A stretch of 6,881 nt of DNA from VYDC01 sp034420495 (lineage in GTDB: Bacteria > Chloroflexota > Dehalococcoidia > UBA2979). Numbering within the stretch: position 1 is the stretch's first letter; every line of letters begins with the position of its first letter. The stretch covers positions 1 through 6,881 of the forward strand of contig DAOULG010000289.1 of NCBI GenBank assembly GCA_034420495.1, written 5' to 3'. The notes beneath the pieces are model-generated. The model was given only the letters and a program-made list of their open reading frames with translations. It did no database searches and had not been told where the DNA came from. The position numbers and the translations under genes are program-made. This document shows positions 1 through 6,249 of the stretch, in pieces.

Positions 1-25
1 CCGCCGCGTGCGAGGCCTGCGCCAT
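1..25 (-). CDS. Start of a gene downstream of ctaD, probably cytochrome c oxidase subunit III (partial)
   Basis: An ATG at 25-23 on the minus strand opens a frame reading MAQASHAA before the window ends, so only eight codons are visible. A purine-rich GGGGGAG (36-30) lies four bases upstream and is a plausible ribosome binding site. The gap from the ctaD stop codon (45-43) is 17 bases, so the gene would be co-transcribed with coxB and ctaD. In oxidase operons subunit III (ctaE/coxC) often follows subunit I, and short N-termini rich in Ala and His are common in that family. The identity rests on gene order and this short peptide, so it is a guess. The frame and ribosome binding site are what is actually seen. 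Confidence 0.5.
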
Positions 26-42
26 CTCGCTCCCCCGCTCCC

Positions 43-1875
43 CTAGTGCCCGCCCGCGGCGGGCTCGGCGCCGGTCGGCTCGAGCGCCCAGCCCCAGATG
101 CCGTAGATGACGACCACCACCCCGAGCGCGAGCACCGCGAGGTGCGAGAGCGCCCCCACCCCCATCAGCGTGAAGCCCACGCCGATGAGCAGCGGGTAGT
201 ACGAGGGCGGCGGCAGGTGGATGTGCTCGTTCGGGTCCGGCTCGGGCGGCGCGACGCCGTGGTCGCGGTCGTACCAGACGGGATCGCGGGCGCGCACGAC
301 GGGGACGACGTCGAAGTCGTGCTCGGGCGGCGGCGAGCTGGTCGCCCACTCAAGCGTCGGCCCGTCCCACGGGTTGTCGGGCGCGGAGGGCTCCTCGCGC
401 ATCGCGCGGTAGAAGTTCCAGATGAAGGCGAGCATGCCGGCCGCGATGACGAAGGCGCCCAGGGTGGCGACGAAGTTCCAGGTCTCCCAGCCGAGCCCGG
501 CGTCGTAGGTGTAGATGCGCCGCGGCATCCCGGAGACGCCGAGGAAGTGCATCGGGAAGAAGGTGACGTTGAGGCCGATGAAGAAGAGCCAGAAGTGGAG
601 CTTCCCGAGGCCCTCCGAGAGGAAGCGCCCCGTGAACTTCGGGAACCAGTAGTAGACGCCCGAGAAGATCCCCAGGATGGCGCCGCCGAAGAGGACGTAG
701 TGCAGGTGGGCGACGATGAAGTAGGTGTCCTGCTGCTGCGTGTCGACCGGCGGCGAGGCGTGCATCACGCCCGAGATGCCGCCGACGGTGAAGGTCGCGA
801 TGAAGCCGACGGCGAAGTACATCGCGGTCGTGAAGCGGATGTTCCCGCCGTAGAGCGTCCCCAGCCAGTTGAAGATCTTCACGCCCGTCGGCACGGCGAT
901 CGTCATCGTCGTCGCGGAGAAGACGACGCGCGGCACGGGGCCGAGCCCCGTCGTGAACATGTGGTGGCTCCACACGGCGAAGCCGAGGATGGCGATCGAT
1001 ATCCCGGCGAAGACGACGGCGCCGTAGCCGAAGAGGGGCTTGCGCGAGAAGGTCGGGAGCACCTCCGAGACGATCCCCATCGCCGGCAGGATCAGGACGT
1101 AGACCTCGGGGTGCCCGAAGATCCAGAAGATGTGCTGCCAGAGGACCGGGTCGCCGCCGCCGTCGGGGATGAAGAAGTTCGTCGTGAAGTTCCGGTCGAA
1201 GTAGAGCTGGATGAGGCCGACCGTGAGCACCGGGAGCGAGAGCACCAGGAGCCAGGCGACGATCATCGTCATCCAGACGAAGACGGGGAGGCGGAACATC
1301 GTCATCCCCGGCGCGCGCAGGTTGATGATGGTGACGATGAAGTTGAGCGAGGCGATGAGGGACGAGGTGCCCAGGATGATCAGCGAGACCGTGTAGAAGT
1401 CCATCGAGCGGCCGGTCGAGTAGGCGTTCTCGGTGAGCGGCGCGTAGGCGAACCAGCCCGTGTCCGGCGCGCCGCCGAGCAGCCAGCTCGCGTTCAGCAT
1501 CAACGCGCCCGAGAGGAATATCCAGTAGGAGAGCGCGTTGAGCCGCGGGAAGGCGACGTCGCGCGCGCCGATCATCAGCGGCACCAGCCAGTTGAAGAAG
1601 GCGGCCCCGAGCGGCATCACGCCGAGGAAGATCATCGTGAGCGCGTGCATGCTGAAGAGCGCGTTGAAGAGGTCGGCGTCGACCACCTCGCCGTTCGGGA
1701 CGGCGAGCTGGCTGCGGATGAGGAGCGCCTCGATGCCGGCGACGACGAAGAAGACCATCCCGGAGAGGCCGTAGAGGGTCCCGATGCGCTTGTGATCGAC
1801 GGTCGTGAGCCAGGCCCAGATGCCGGAGGGCGCCTGGGCGGCGGGCGCGGCGAGCGTGCCGGCGGCGGTCGCCAT
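43..1875 (-). CDS. ctaD: Cytochrome c oxidase subunit I, A1-type haem-copper oxidase
   Basis: This 610-residue membrane protein is the catalytic subunit that reduces O2 to water and pumps protons. The ligands are all present. His77 and His392 fit low-spin haem a, and His390 fits haem a3. CuB is bound by His255, His304 and His305, and Tyr259 is the Tyr of HPEVY that cross-links to His255. Glu257 in the GHPEV motif marks the A1 subtype. D-channel residues Asp106, Asn95 and Asn113 and K-channel residues Lys333, Thr330 and Ser270 are kept, as are the paired arginines 452-453 near the haem propionates. The His that usually precedes Asp383 at the Mg site is Gln382. A hydrophilic stretch (about 490-555) is followed by LPPPSYYPLL and two further hydrophobic segments (about 558-598), making the protein about 60 residues longer than a minimal subunit I. 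The ATG at 1875 is preceded by GGGAGG (1890-1885), nine bases away. Confidence 0.98.
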   Translation of the reverse strand: MATAAGTLAAPAAQAPSGIWAWLTTVDHKRIGTLYGLSGMVFFVVAGIEALLIRSQLAVPNGEVVDADLFNALFSMHALTMIFLGVMPLGAAFFNWLVPLMIGARDVAFPRLNALSYWIFLSGALMLNASWLLGGAPDTGWFAYAPLTENAYSTGRSMDFYTVSLIILGTSSLIASLNFIVTIINLRAPGMTMFRLPVFVWMTMIVAWLLVLSLPVLTVGLIQLYFDRNFTTNFFIPDGGGDPVLWQHIFWIFGHPEVYVLILPAMGIVSEVLPTFSRKPLFGYGAVVFAGISIAILGFAVWSHHMFTTGLGPVPRVVFSATTMTIAVPTGVKIFNWLGTLYGGNIRFTTAMYFAVGFIATFTVGGISGVMHASPPVDTQQQDTYFIVAHLHYVLFGGAILGIFSGVYYWFPKFTGRFLSEGLGKLHFWLFFIGLNVTFFPMHFLGVSGMPRRIYTYDAGLGWETWNFVATLGAFVIAAGMLAFIWNFYRAMREEPSAPDNPWDGPTLEWATSSPPPEHDFDVVPVVRARDPVWYDRDHGVAPPEPDPNEHIHLPPPSYYPLLIGVGFTLMGVGALSHLAVLALGVVVVIYGIWGWALEPTGAEPAAGGH

Positions 1876-1943
1876 ACTCCCGTTCCTCCCTCAGCGTCCG
1901 GGCGCGCTCCCGCGCCCGCTCACGGCGCGGCGGGGCGCGCCCC
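1876..1943 (-). promoter_or_regulatory. coxB-ctaD spacer with hairpin and palindrome
   Basis: This 68-base gap separates the coxB stop from the ctaD start. It contains a perfect eight-base-pair inverted repeat, CGGGCGCG (1899-1906) and CGCGCCCG (1911-1918), with a four-base loop. A second perfect palindrome, GGGGCGCGCCCC (1932-1943), directly abuts the coxB stop codon. The ctaD ribosome binding site GGGAGG lies at 1890-1885, nine bases downstream of the hairpin in the transcribed direction. No run of T follows either structure in the minus direction, so neither looks like an intrinsic terminator. An RNA-stability or processing role, setting the subunit II to subunit I ratio, is possible but inferred. 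In DNA of this GC content some hairpins are expected by chance. Confidence 0.4.
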
Positions 1944-3044
1944 CTACTTGAGCTCCCGCAGGTAGGCGGCGATCGCCGTGATCTGCTCGCGCGTGAGGTG
2001 CTCGCCCCACGCCGGCATCCCGTTCTGGCGGACCGTCACGCCCGGCTTGATGTCGTCGGGATCCGAGAGCCAGCGCTCGAGCTCGCGCTGCACGCGATCG
2101 GGATCCTCGGAGCCCGAGAAGCCGTCGCGGATCCCGGCGAAGAGCGTCGAGCGCGACGCCACGTGCGTCAGGTCGGGGCCGATGAGCCCGACGGCCGGCG
2201 TCCCCTTGACCGTGTGGCAGCCGACGCACGGCGTCACGCCGAGCGCGAGGATCGGGTTCTGGAAGAGCGCCGCCCCCTCCTGCGCCAGCTCCGAGAGCGT
2301 CTCCGCCTCGACGGGCGGGGCGAGCTGCGCCTCCACCCACGCGTCGAAGTCGGCCTGCTCGTCGACGAAGACGCGGAAGCGCATGTTGGCGTGCGAGGTG
2401 CCGCAGAACTCGACGCACTGGCCCAGGTAGGCCTCGTCGCGCGCCTCGTTGGGCGTGAAGATCACCGCGTTCTCGCGGCCCGGCACCATGTCGACCTTGC
2501 CGACGAGCTGCGGGATCCAGAACGAGTGGATCACGTCCTCGGAGAGCAGCGCGACGTAGGTGGGGCGGTCGACGGGGATGTGCATCTCGTTCGCGGTCAC
2601 GATGCCGAGATCGGGGTAGCGGAACTCGAACCACCACTGGTGGCCGATCGCCTCCACGCGGACGGTGCCCGGCGGGAGGTTGTCCGCGTCGGGCTCGAGG
2701 TCCCCGATCGCGGCCGCCGTCGGGATGAAGATCGCGACCAGGATCACGACCGGTATCAGGGTCCAGACGATCTCGAGCCGCTTGTTGCCGTGGAACTGCG
2801 AGGCGACGCGGCCCGGGCGCTCGCGGAACCAGATGGAGAGGACGAGCGTCGCCCCCAGCACCCCCAAGAAGACCACCGCCGCGAGCCAGAAGACGATGAC
2901 GTAGACGTCCTGCACCGTCTGCGTGGCGTCGGAGCGGGGCTCGATGGTGGACTGCGGGTCGCTGCAGGCGGTGAGCGCGAGTCCGATGAGGAGTATCGCG
3001 GCGGCCGAAGCGAGGCGCCGCGCGTGCACGCGATCGAGGCGCAC
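1944..3044 (-). CDS. coxB: Cytochrome c oxidase subunit II with fused cytochrome c domain (caa3-type)
   Basis: The protein takes electrons into the oxidase on the outer face of the membrane. From the chosen start it has 366 residues. It opens with a lipoprotein signal ending in LTAC, with the lipidated cysteine at 27. Two membrane helices follow (about 47-70 and 93-112), with the K-channel Glu91 just before the second. The cupredoxin domain has the aromatic patch GHQWWFEF (134-141) and a complete CuA site: His173, Cys210, Glu212, Cys214, His218 and Met221. The C-terminal cytochrome c domain carries CVGCH (273-277), with Met343 in NGMPAWG as the likely axial ligand. The fusion makes this a caa3 oxidase that needs covalent haem attachment. 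Three GTG codons stand in a row at 3050, 3047 and 3044. GGGAGG (3055-3050) overlaps the first and gives normal spacing only for the third, so 3044 is chosen. The longest form would add two residues. Confidence 0.97.
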   Translation of the reverse strand: MRLDRVHARRLASAAAILLIGLALTACSDPQSTIEPRSDATQTVQDVYVIVFWLAAVVFLGVLGATLVLSIWFRERPGRVASQFHGNKRLEIVWTLIPVVILVAIFIPTAAAIGDLEPDADNLPPGTVRVEAIGHQWWFEFRYPDLGIVTANEMHIPVDRPTYVALLSEDVIHSFWIPQLVGKVDMVPGRENAVIFTPNEARDEAYLGQCVEFCGTSHANMRFRVFVDEQADFDAWVEAQLAPPVEAETLSELAQEGAALFQNPILALGVTPCVGCHTVKGTPAVGLIGPDLTHVASRSTLFAGIRDGFSGSEDPDRVQRELERWLSDPDDIKPGVTVRQNGMPAWGEHLTREQITAIAAYLRELK

Positions 3045-3049
3045 CACCA

Positions 3050-3055
3050 CCTCCC
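3050..3055 (-). promoter_or_regulatory. Ribosome binding site of coxB
   Basis: Read on the minus strand, GGGAGG lies five bases before the GTG at 3044. It touches or overlaps the two earlier in-frame GTG codons (3050 and 3047), which favours the third GTG as the start. Confidence 0.6.
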
Positions 3056-3101
3056 GTCGGCTCGCCGGCGCCCTGCCGCGGATCGCCGCACGGCCGCGCG
3101 T

Positions 3102-3130
3102 ACAGTCGCATCAGGCCGCGCATCGGTCAA
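3102..3130 (-). promoter_or_regulatory. Candidate sigma70-type promoter for coxB-ctaD
   Basis: On the minus strand TTGACC (3130-3125) matches five of six bases of the -35 consensus. It is followed after 17 bases by GACTGT (3107-3102), a weak -10 that keeps the A and the final T. Transcription would begin near 3095, leaving a leader of about 40 bases before the coxB ribosome binding site. The good -35 and ideal spacing support the call. The poor -10 keeps confidence low. Confidence 0.35.
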
Positions 3131-3162
3131 CTGCCGCGGGCCGGCGGGGGCGGTGCTGCGCG

Positions 3163-3191
3163 TTGATCGGCGCGATGCGGGGCCGTAGCCT
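3163..3191 (+). promoter_or_regulatory. Candidate promoter for the ccm operon, possibly giving a leaderless transcript
   Basis: On the plus strand TTGATC (3163-3168) and TAGCCT (3186-3191) are separated by 17 bases. The -10 keeps the first T, the A and the last T, the TANNNT pattern common in high-GC bacteria. The ATG of the thioredoxin-like gene begins at 3200, only eight bases after the -10, so transcription would start at or next to the start codon. No ribosome binding site is visible between 3170 and 3199, which agrees with a leaderless message. The promoter is predicted by eye only. Confidence 0.4.
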
Positions 3192-3199
3192 CTTTGCCG

Positions 3200-3766
3200 A
3201 TGTCCCACTCTCCGGCGGACCTCCGCGGCCGGGCGGGTGCGCCCCGCCTCGTGCTGGGCGCCGTCGGCGTCGCGCTCGCGCTGCTCCTGGCGGGGCTCGC
3301 CCTGGGGATCTTCCGGGGCGTCGGCGACTCCCCCCTCGGGGCGAGCGACACCGCCCTCTCCGTCGCGCCCGGCTTCTCCGCGGAGACGCTCGACGGCGGG
3401 AGCTTCAGCCTGGCGCGGCACGCGGACGGGCCGCTCTTCCTCTACTTCTGGGCCTCGTGGTGCGCCCCCTGCGAGCGCGAGGCGCCCCTCATCGAGCGGC
3501 TCTGGAGGGAATACGAGGCGCGGGGCTACACCTTCGTCGGCGTGAACGTGATGGACAACCACGCCGACGCCGTCGCCTTCTCACGGCGCCACGGCCTGAG
3601 CTTCCCCAACGTGCGCGGCGGCGACGTCTACCTCGACTACGGCGTGGTCGCGCTGCCGGAGGCCTTCTTCCTGCTGCCCGGGCTCCGCGTCTCCGGCAAG
3701 TACATCGGAGAGCTGCGGGAGCAGGACTTCCGTGCGATGCTGGAGGCTCTGGCGGGGGGGACCTGA
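3200..3766 (+). CDS. ccmG: Membrane-anchored thioredoxin-like protein, CcmG/TlpA/ResA family
   Basis: This 188-residue protein is anchored by one N-terminal helix (about 17-38) and places a thioredoxin fold outside the cytoplasmic membrane. The active site is WCAPC, with Cys88 and Cys91, and the cis-proline region is VALPEAF with Pro153. The Pro-Glu pair recalls the CcmG/DsbE signature, whereas ordinary TlpA proteins usually have Pro-Thr there. Such proteins reduce the disulfide of apocytochrome CXXCH motifs before haem attachment. TlpA relatives can also reduce the CuA cysteines of subunit II. It is first in the ccm operon, two bases before ccmE, and diverges from coxB, so both roles fit the context. 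A TTG at 3194 is an alternative start, but ATG at 3200 sits at the right distance from the predicted -10. The C-terminus is encoded over a G7 tract (3754-3760). Confidence 0.9.
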   Translation: MSHSPADLRGRAGAPRLVLGAVGVALALLLAGLALGIFRGVGDSPLGASDTALSVAPGFSAETLDGGSFSLARHADGPLFLYFWASWCAPCEREAPLIERLWREYEARGYTFVGVNVMDNHADAVAFSRRHGLSFPNVRGGDVYLDYGVVALPEAFFLLPGLRVSGKYIGELREQDFRAMLEALAGGT

Positions 3767-3768
3767 GG

Positions 3769-4242
3769 ATGAGCCGGCTCACGGACTGGCTGCGGCCCCG
3801 CCGCCTCTCCCACCGCCGGCGGCTGGTGGCGGTCTTCCTCGTCGCCACGCTCGCGGTCGCCTCCCTCGCCGCCATCGCCGCCTCGTCCTCGCTCTCCTAC
3901 TACGTCACCCCCGAGGAGTTCGCGCAGGAGCTGGACCCGGAGGGCGGGCGCTGGCGCGTCGGCGGCCGCGTCGTGCCGGGGACGATCGTCGAGAGCTCCG
4001 GCCGGCCGATCGCCTTCGAGATCGAGGGCGAGGAGGGGGATCGGATGGCGATCTCCTACGACGGCGTCGTCCCCGGCCTCTTCGGTCCGCGCACCTTCGT
4101 CGTCGTCGAGGGCGTCGCCTCGGGGCCGGGGCGGCTCGCCGCCTCCTCGGTCGTCATCAAGCATGAGAACGAGTTCGTGACCGACCCCTCGGACACCGAC
4201 GTCTTCGTGCCGGAGCGCTCCTCCTCCACCGGGTCGCCGTGA
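3769..4242 (+). CDS. ccmE: Cytochrome c maturation haem chaperone CcmE
   Basis: CcmE binds haem covalently outside the membrane and passes it to the CcmF/CcmH ligase. The 157 residues match the family in length and order. There is a basic N-terminus, one membrane anchor (about 19-39), the segment YYVTPEEF (44-51), and an OB-fold beta domain containing RVGGRVVPGTI (63-73) and YDGVVPGLF (97-105). The haem-binding motif is His132-Glu-Asn-Glu-Phe136. His132 aligns with the covalent haem histidine of E. coli CcmE (His130), but the aromatic residue four positions later is Phe where E. coli has Tyr134, the proposed axial ligand. The tail after the motif is short and acidic. The ATG lies two bases after the ccmG stop. 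GAGG (3765-3768) is too close to serve it well, so coupling to ccmG translation or use of the upstream G-rich tract is likely. Confidence 0.95.
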   Translation: MSRLTDWLRPRRLSHRRRLVAVFLVATLAVASLAAIAASSSLSYYVTPEEFAQELDPEGGRWRVGGRVVPGTIVESSGRPIAFEIEGEEGDRMAISYDGVVPGLFGPRTFVVVEGVASGPGRLAASSVVIKHENEFVTDPSDTDVFVPERSSSTGSP

Positions 4243-6242
4243 ACCTCGCGGGGGCGCTGGGCGCCTCCGCGCTCGTGGCGGCCCTCGCCGCGGCCCTCTT
4301 CGCGCTCGGCGCCTCGACCTGGGGGGTGCGGCGGCCGCACCCGGGCGCCGTCTCCTCCGGCCAGAGGGCGCTCTACGCGACGGCGGCGCTCCTCACCGTG
4401 GCGATGGCGACCCTCGCCTGGGCGCTGCTCCGAGACGACTTCAGCCTCATCTACGTCGCCTCCGTCTCCTCCCGCGACATGGAGACGGCCTTCAAGTGGG
4501 CCGCCCTCTGGAGCGGGCAGCCCGGCTCGCTGCTGCTCTGGACCTGGCTCCTCTCGCTCTGGCTCGCGGGCGTCGCGCGCCACCTCCCGCGGGCCCTGCC
4601 GTGGGCGCGCGGGCACGCGCAGGCCGTGGGCGGCGCGGCGCTCGCCGCCTTCCTCGTCCCGCTCGTCTTCCTCGCCTCGCCGTTCGAGGTCGCGGCCGTG
4701 ACGCCGGCGGACGGCGTCGGCCTCAACCCGCTCCTGGTGGACCCCGCGATGCTGATCCACCCGCCGATGCTCCTCGCCGGGCTCACGTCGACGGCGGCGC
4801 CCTTCGCCATCGGCTCCGCCGCGCTCCTCGCCGGGCACGTCGACGCCGCCTGGGTGCGCGCCGCGAGGCCGTGGGCGCTGGGCTCCTTCGTCGTGCTCGC
4901 GACCGGGAACGTGCTCGGCGGGTGGTGGGCCTACACCGTGCTGGGCTGGGGCGGCTACTGGGCGTGGGATCCGGTCGAGAACTCGGCGATCCTCCCGCTG
5001 CTCCCGACCATCGCGCTCCTCCACGGCTTCGCGGTGCAGGAGCGCCGGGGGATGCTCCGGCTCTGGAACCTCGCCATGGCGGCGGCGGCCTTCTCGCTCG
5101 CCGTCTTCGGCACCTTCAACGTGCGCAGCGGTCTCGTCTCCTCCGTGCACTCCTTCGCCCAGTCGGAGATAGGGCCCTACTTCCTCGGCATCCTCGCCGT
5201 TGTGATCCTGGGCTCGGTGGCGCTCCTTGCGTGGCGCTCCCCGCGGCTCGGGGGGCCCCACGACTTCGACTCGCTGCTCTCCCGCGAGACCGGCCTCATC
5301 GTCAACAACTACCTGCTCACCGCCATCGCGCTCGTGATCCTGGGCGGCACGCTCTTCCCGGTCGCCTCGGAGCTCGCCCGCGGCGTGCGCATCACCGTCT
5401 CCGAGCCCTTCTACGACCAGGCCGTGGGGCCGCTGCTCGCGGCGCTGCTGCTCGCCGCCTCGGCCGGCGTGCTGCTGCCGTGGCGCCGCGGCTCGGCTCC
5501 CTCGCTCCGGCGCCGCTTCCTGCTCCCGGGAGGCGTGCTCGCCGGCTCCGCCGCGCTGCTCTGGGCCGCCGGGGTGCGCGACGCCTTCGCGCTCGGGGGC
5601 CTGGTCTGCGCCGTCACGCTCTCAGCGGTCACCCTGCGCGAGTACTGGCTCGGCGCCAGGGGCGCGCGGCGGGCGGCCGGGGGAGGCGCCTCCTCGTGGG
5701 CGCGCGCCGTCTGGGCGCTCTTCCTGCGCGACCCGAGGCGCTACGGCGGCTACCTCGTCCACCTCGGGCTGGCGGTGATGGCCGTCGCCGTCGTCGCGTC
5801 GACGGCCTACCAGCAGCAGGTGCGCGTCGCGGTCGCGCCGGGGGAGTCCTTCGAGGCCGGGCGGTACACGCTCACCTACGAGCGCCTCGAGGGCCGGCCG
5901 GGGACCGCGAACGGCGTGGAGAGCGACGCCCTCGCGACCGTCACCGTGCGCGAGGGGGGGAGGCTCCTCGGCGAGCTGCGGCCGGGGAGGCGCTTCTTCA
6001 CGCACTTCCCCGACCAGCCGATGGGCGTCGTCGCCGTGAGGAGCACCTGGCGGGAGGATCTCTATCTCTTCATCCAGGGCTGGGACGAGGATCTCGTCGC
6101 CGAGTTCCAGGCCTTCGTGAACCCGCTCGTCTTCTGGCTCTGGACGGGCGCGGGACTCGTCGTCGCGGGAGGCCTCCTCGCCTTCGGCTGGCAGCGCCCC
6201 CGCGGGCAGGCCGCCGCGGCCGACGCGGCCGGGCGCGCCTGA
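4239..6242 (+). CDS. ccmF: Cytochrome c haem lyase subunit CcmF
   Basis: CcmF is the large integral membrane part of the haem ligase that joins haem to CXXCH cysteines. The 667 residues form many hydrophobic helices, in line with the roughly 650 residues usual for the family. The WWD haem-handling motif runs from Trp229 to Asn248 and includes GWGGYWAWD (236-244). The four histidines known to matter in E. coli CcmF (173, 261, 303, 491) have clear counterparts at His174 (LIHPPML), His262 (LLHGF), His304 (SVHSF) and His508 (YLVHLG). A soluble outer loop (about 525-620) precedes the last helix (about 631-650). The GTG start overlaps the ccmE stop as GTGA (4239-4242), and no purine-rich ribosome binding site precedes it, so translation is probably coupled to ccmE. 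The GC-rich codon use matches its neighbours. Confidence 0.97.
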   Translation: MNLAGALGASALVAALAAALFALGASTWGVRRPHPGAVSSGQRALYATAALLTVAMATLAWALLRDDFSLIYVASVSSRDMETAFKWAALWSGQPGSLLLWTWLLSLWLAGVARHLPRALPWARGHAQAVGGAALAAFLVPLVFLASPFEVAAVTPADGVGLNPLLVDPAMLIHPPMLLAGLTSTAAPFAIGSAALLAGHVDAAWVRAARPWALGSFVVLATGNVLGGWWAYTVLGWGGYWAWDPVENSAILPLLPTIALLHGFAVQERRGMLRLWNLAMAAAAFSLAVFGTFNVRSGLVSSVHSFAQSEIGPYFLGILAVVILGSVALLAWRSPRLGGPHDFDSLLSRETGLIVNNYLLTAIALVILGGTLFPVASELARGVRITVSEPFYDQAVGPLLAALLLAASAGVLLPWRRGSAPSLRRRFLLPGGVLAGSAALLWAAGVRDAFALGGLVCAVTLSAVTLREYWLGARGARRAAGGGASSWARAVWALFLRDPRRYGGYLVHLGLAVMAVAVVASTAYQQQVRVAVAPGESFEAGRYTLTYERLEGRPGTANGVESDALATVTVREGGRLLGELRPGRRFFTHFPDQPMGVVAVRSTWREDLYLFIQGWDEDLVAEFQAFVNPLVFWLWTGAGLVVAGGLLAFGWQRPRGQAAAADAAGRA

Positions 6243-6244
6243 GG
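6241..6244 (+). promoter_or_regulatory. Ribosome binding site of ccmH, overlapping the ccmF stop
   Basis: GAGG at 6241-6244 overlaps the last two bases of the ccmF TGA and lies five bases before the GTG at 6250. It supports that GTG as the start. Confidence 0.5.
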
Positions 6245-6249
6245 TCGCG

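Noticed and set aside
1899..1918. Hairpin as an intrinsic terminator between coxB and ctaD
   Set aside because: No T tract follows in the minus direction, and the two genes form one oxidase operon.
46..1965. A 639-codon open frame on the plus strand opposite ctaD
   Set aside because: Its product is a low-complexity mix of Arg, Glu, Asp and Val that mirrors codon bias of the real gene on the other strand. The ctaD protein has a full set of catalytic residues.
3101..3106. TACAGT on the plus strand as a -10 for the ccm operon
   Set aside because: It has the TANNNT form, but no good -35 lies 16-18 bases upstream and the leader would be nearly 90 bases. It overlaps the minus-strand -10 candidate, and the pair at 3163-3191 is better.
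1891..3123. A 410-codon minus-strand frame overlapping coxB
   Set aside because: It is Arg/Ala/Gly-rich with no domain and lies over the well-supported coxB frame. Long spurious frames are expected at this GC content.
1998..3188. A 396-codon plus-strand frame opposite coxB
   Set aside because: It is antisense to coxB, of biased composition, and shows no recognisable motif.
2923..4242. A long frame joining the intergenic region to ccmE
   Set aside because: Only the part from the ATG at 3769 resembles CcmE. The upstream part is an open frame by chance and covers ccmG in the wrong frame. It matters only for the slippage idea reported separately.
4056..5261. A 401-codon minus-strand frame across ccmE and ccmF
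   Set aside because: It is antisense and highly charged, has no domain, and lies opposite conserved genes.
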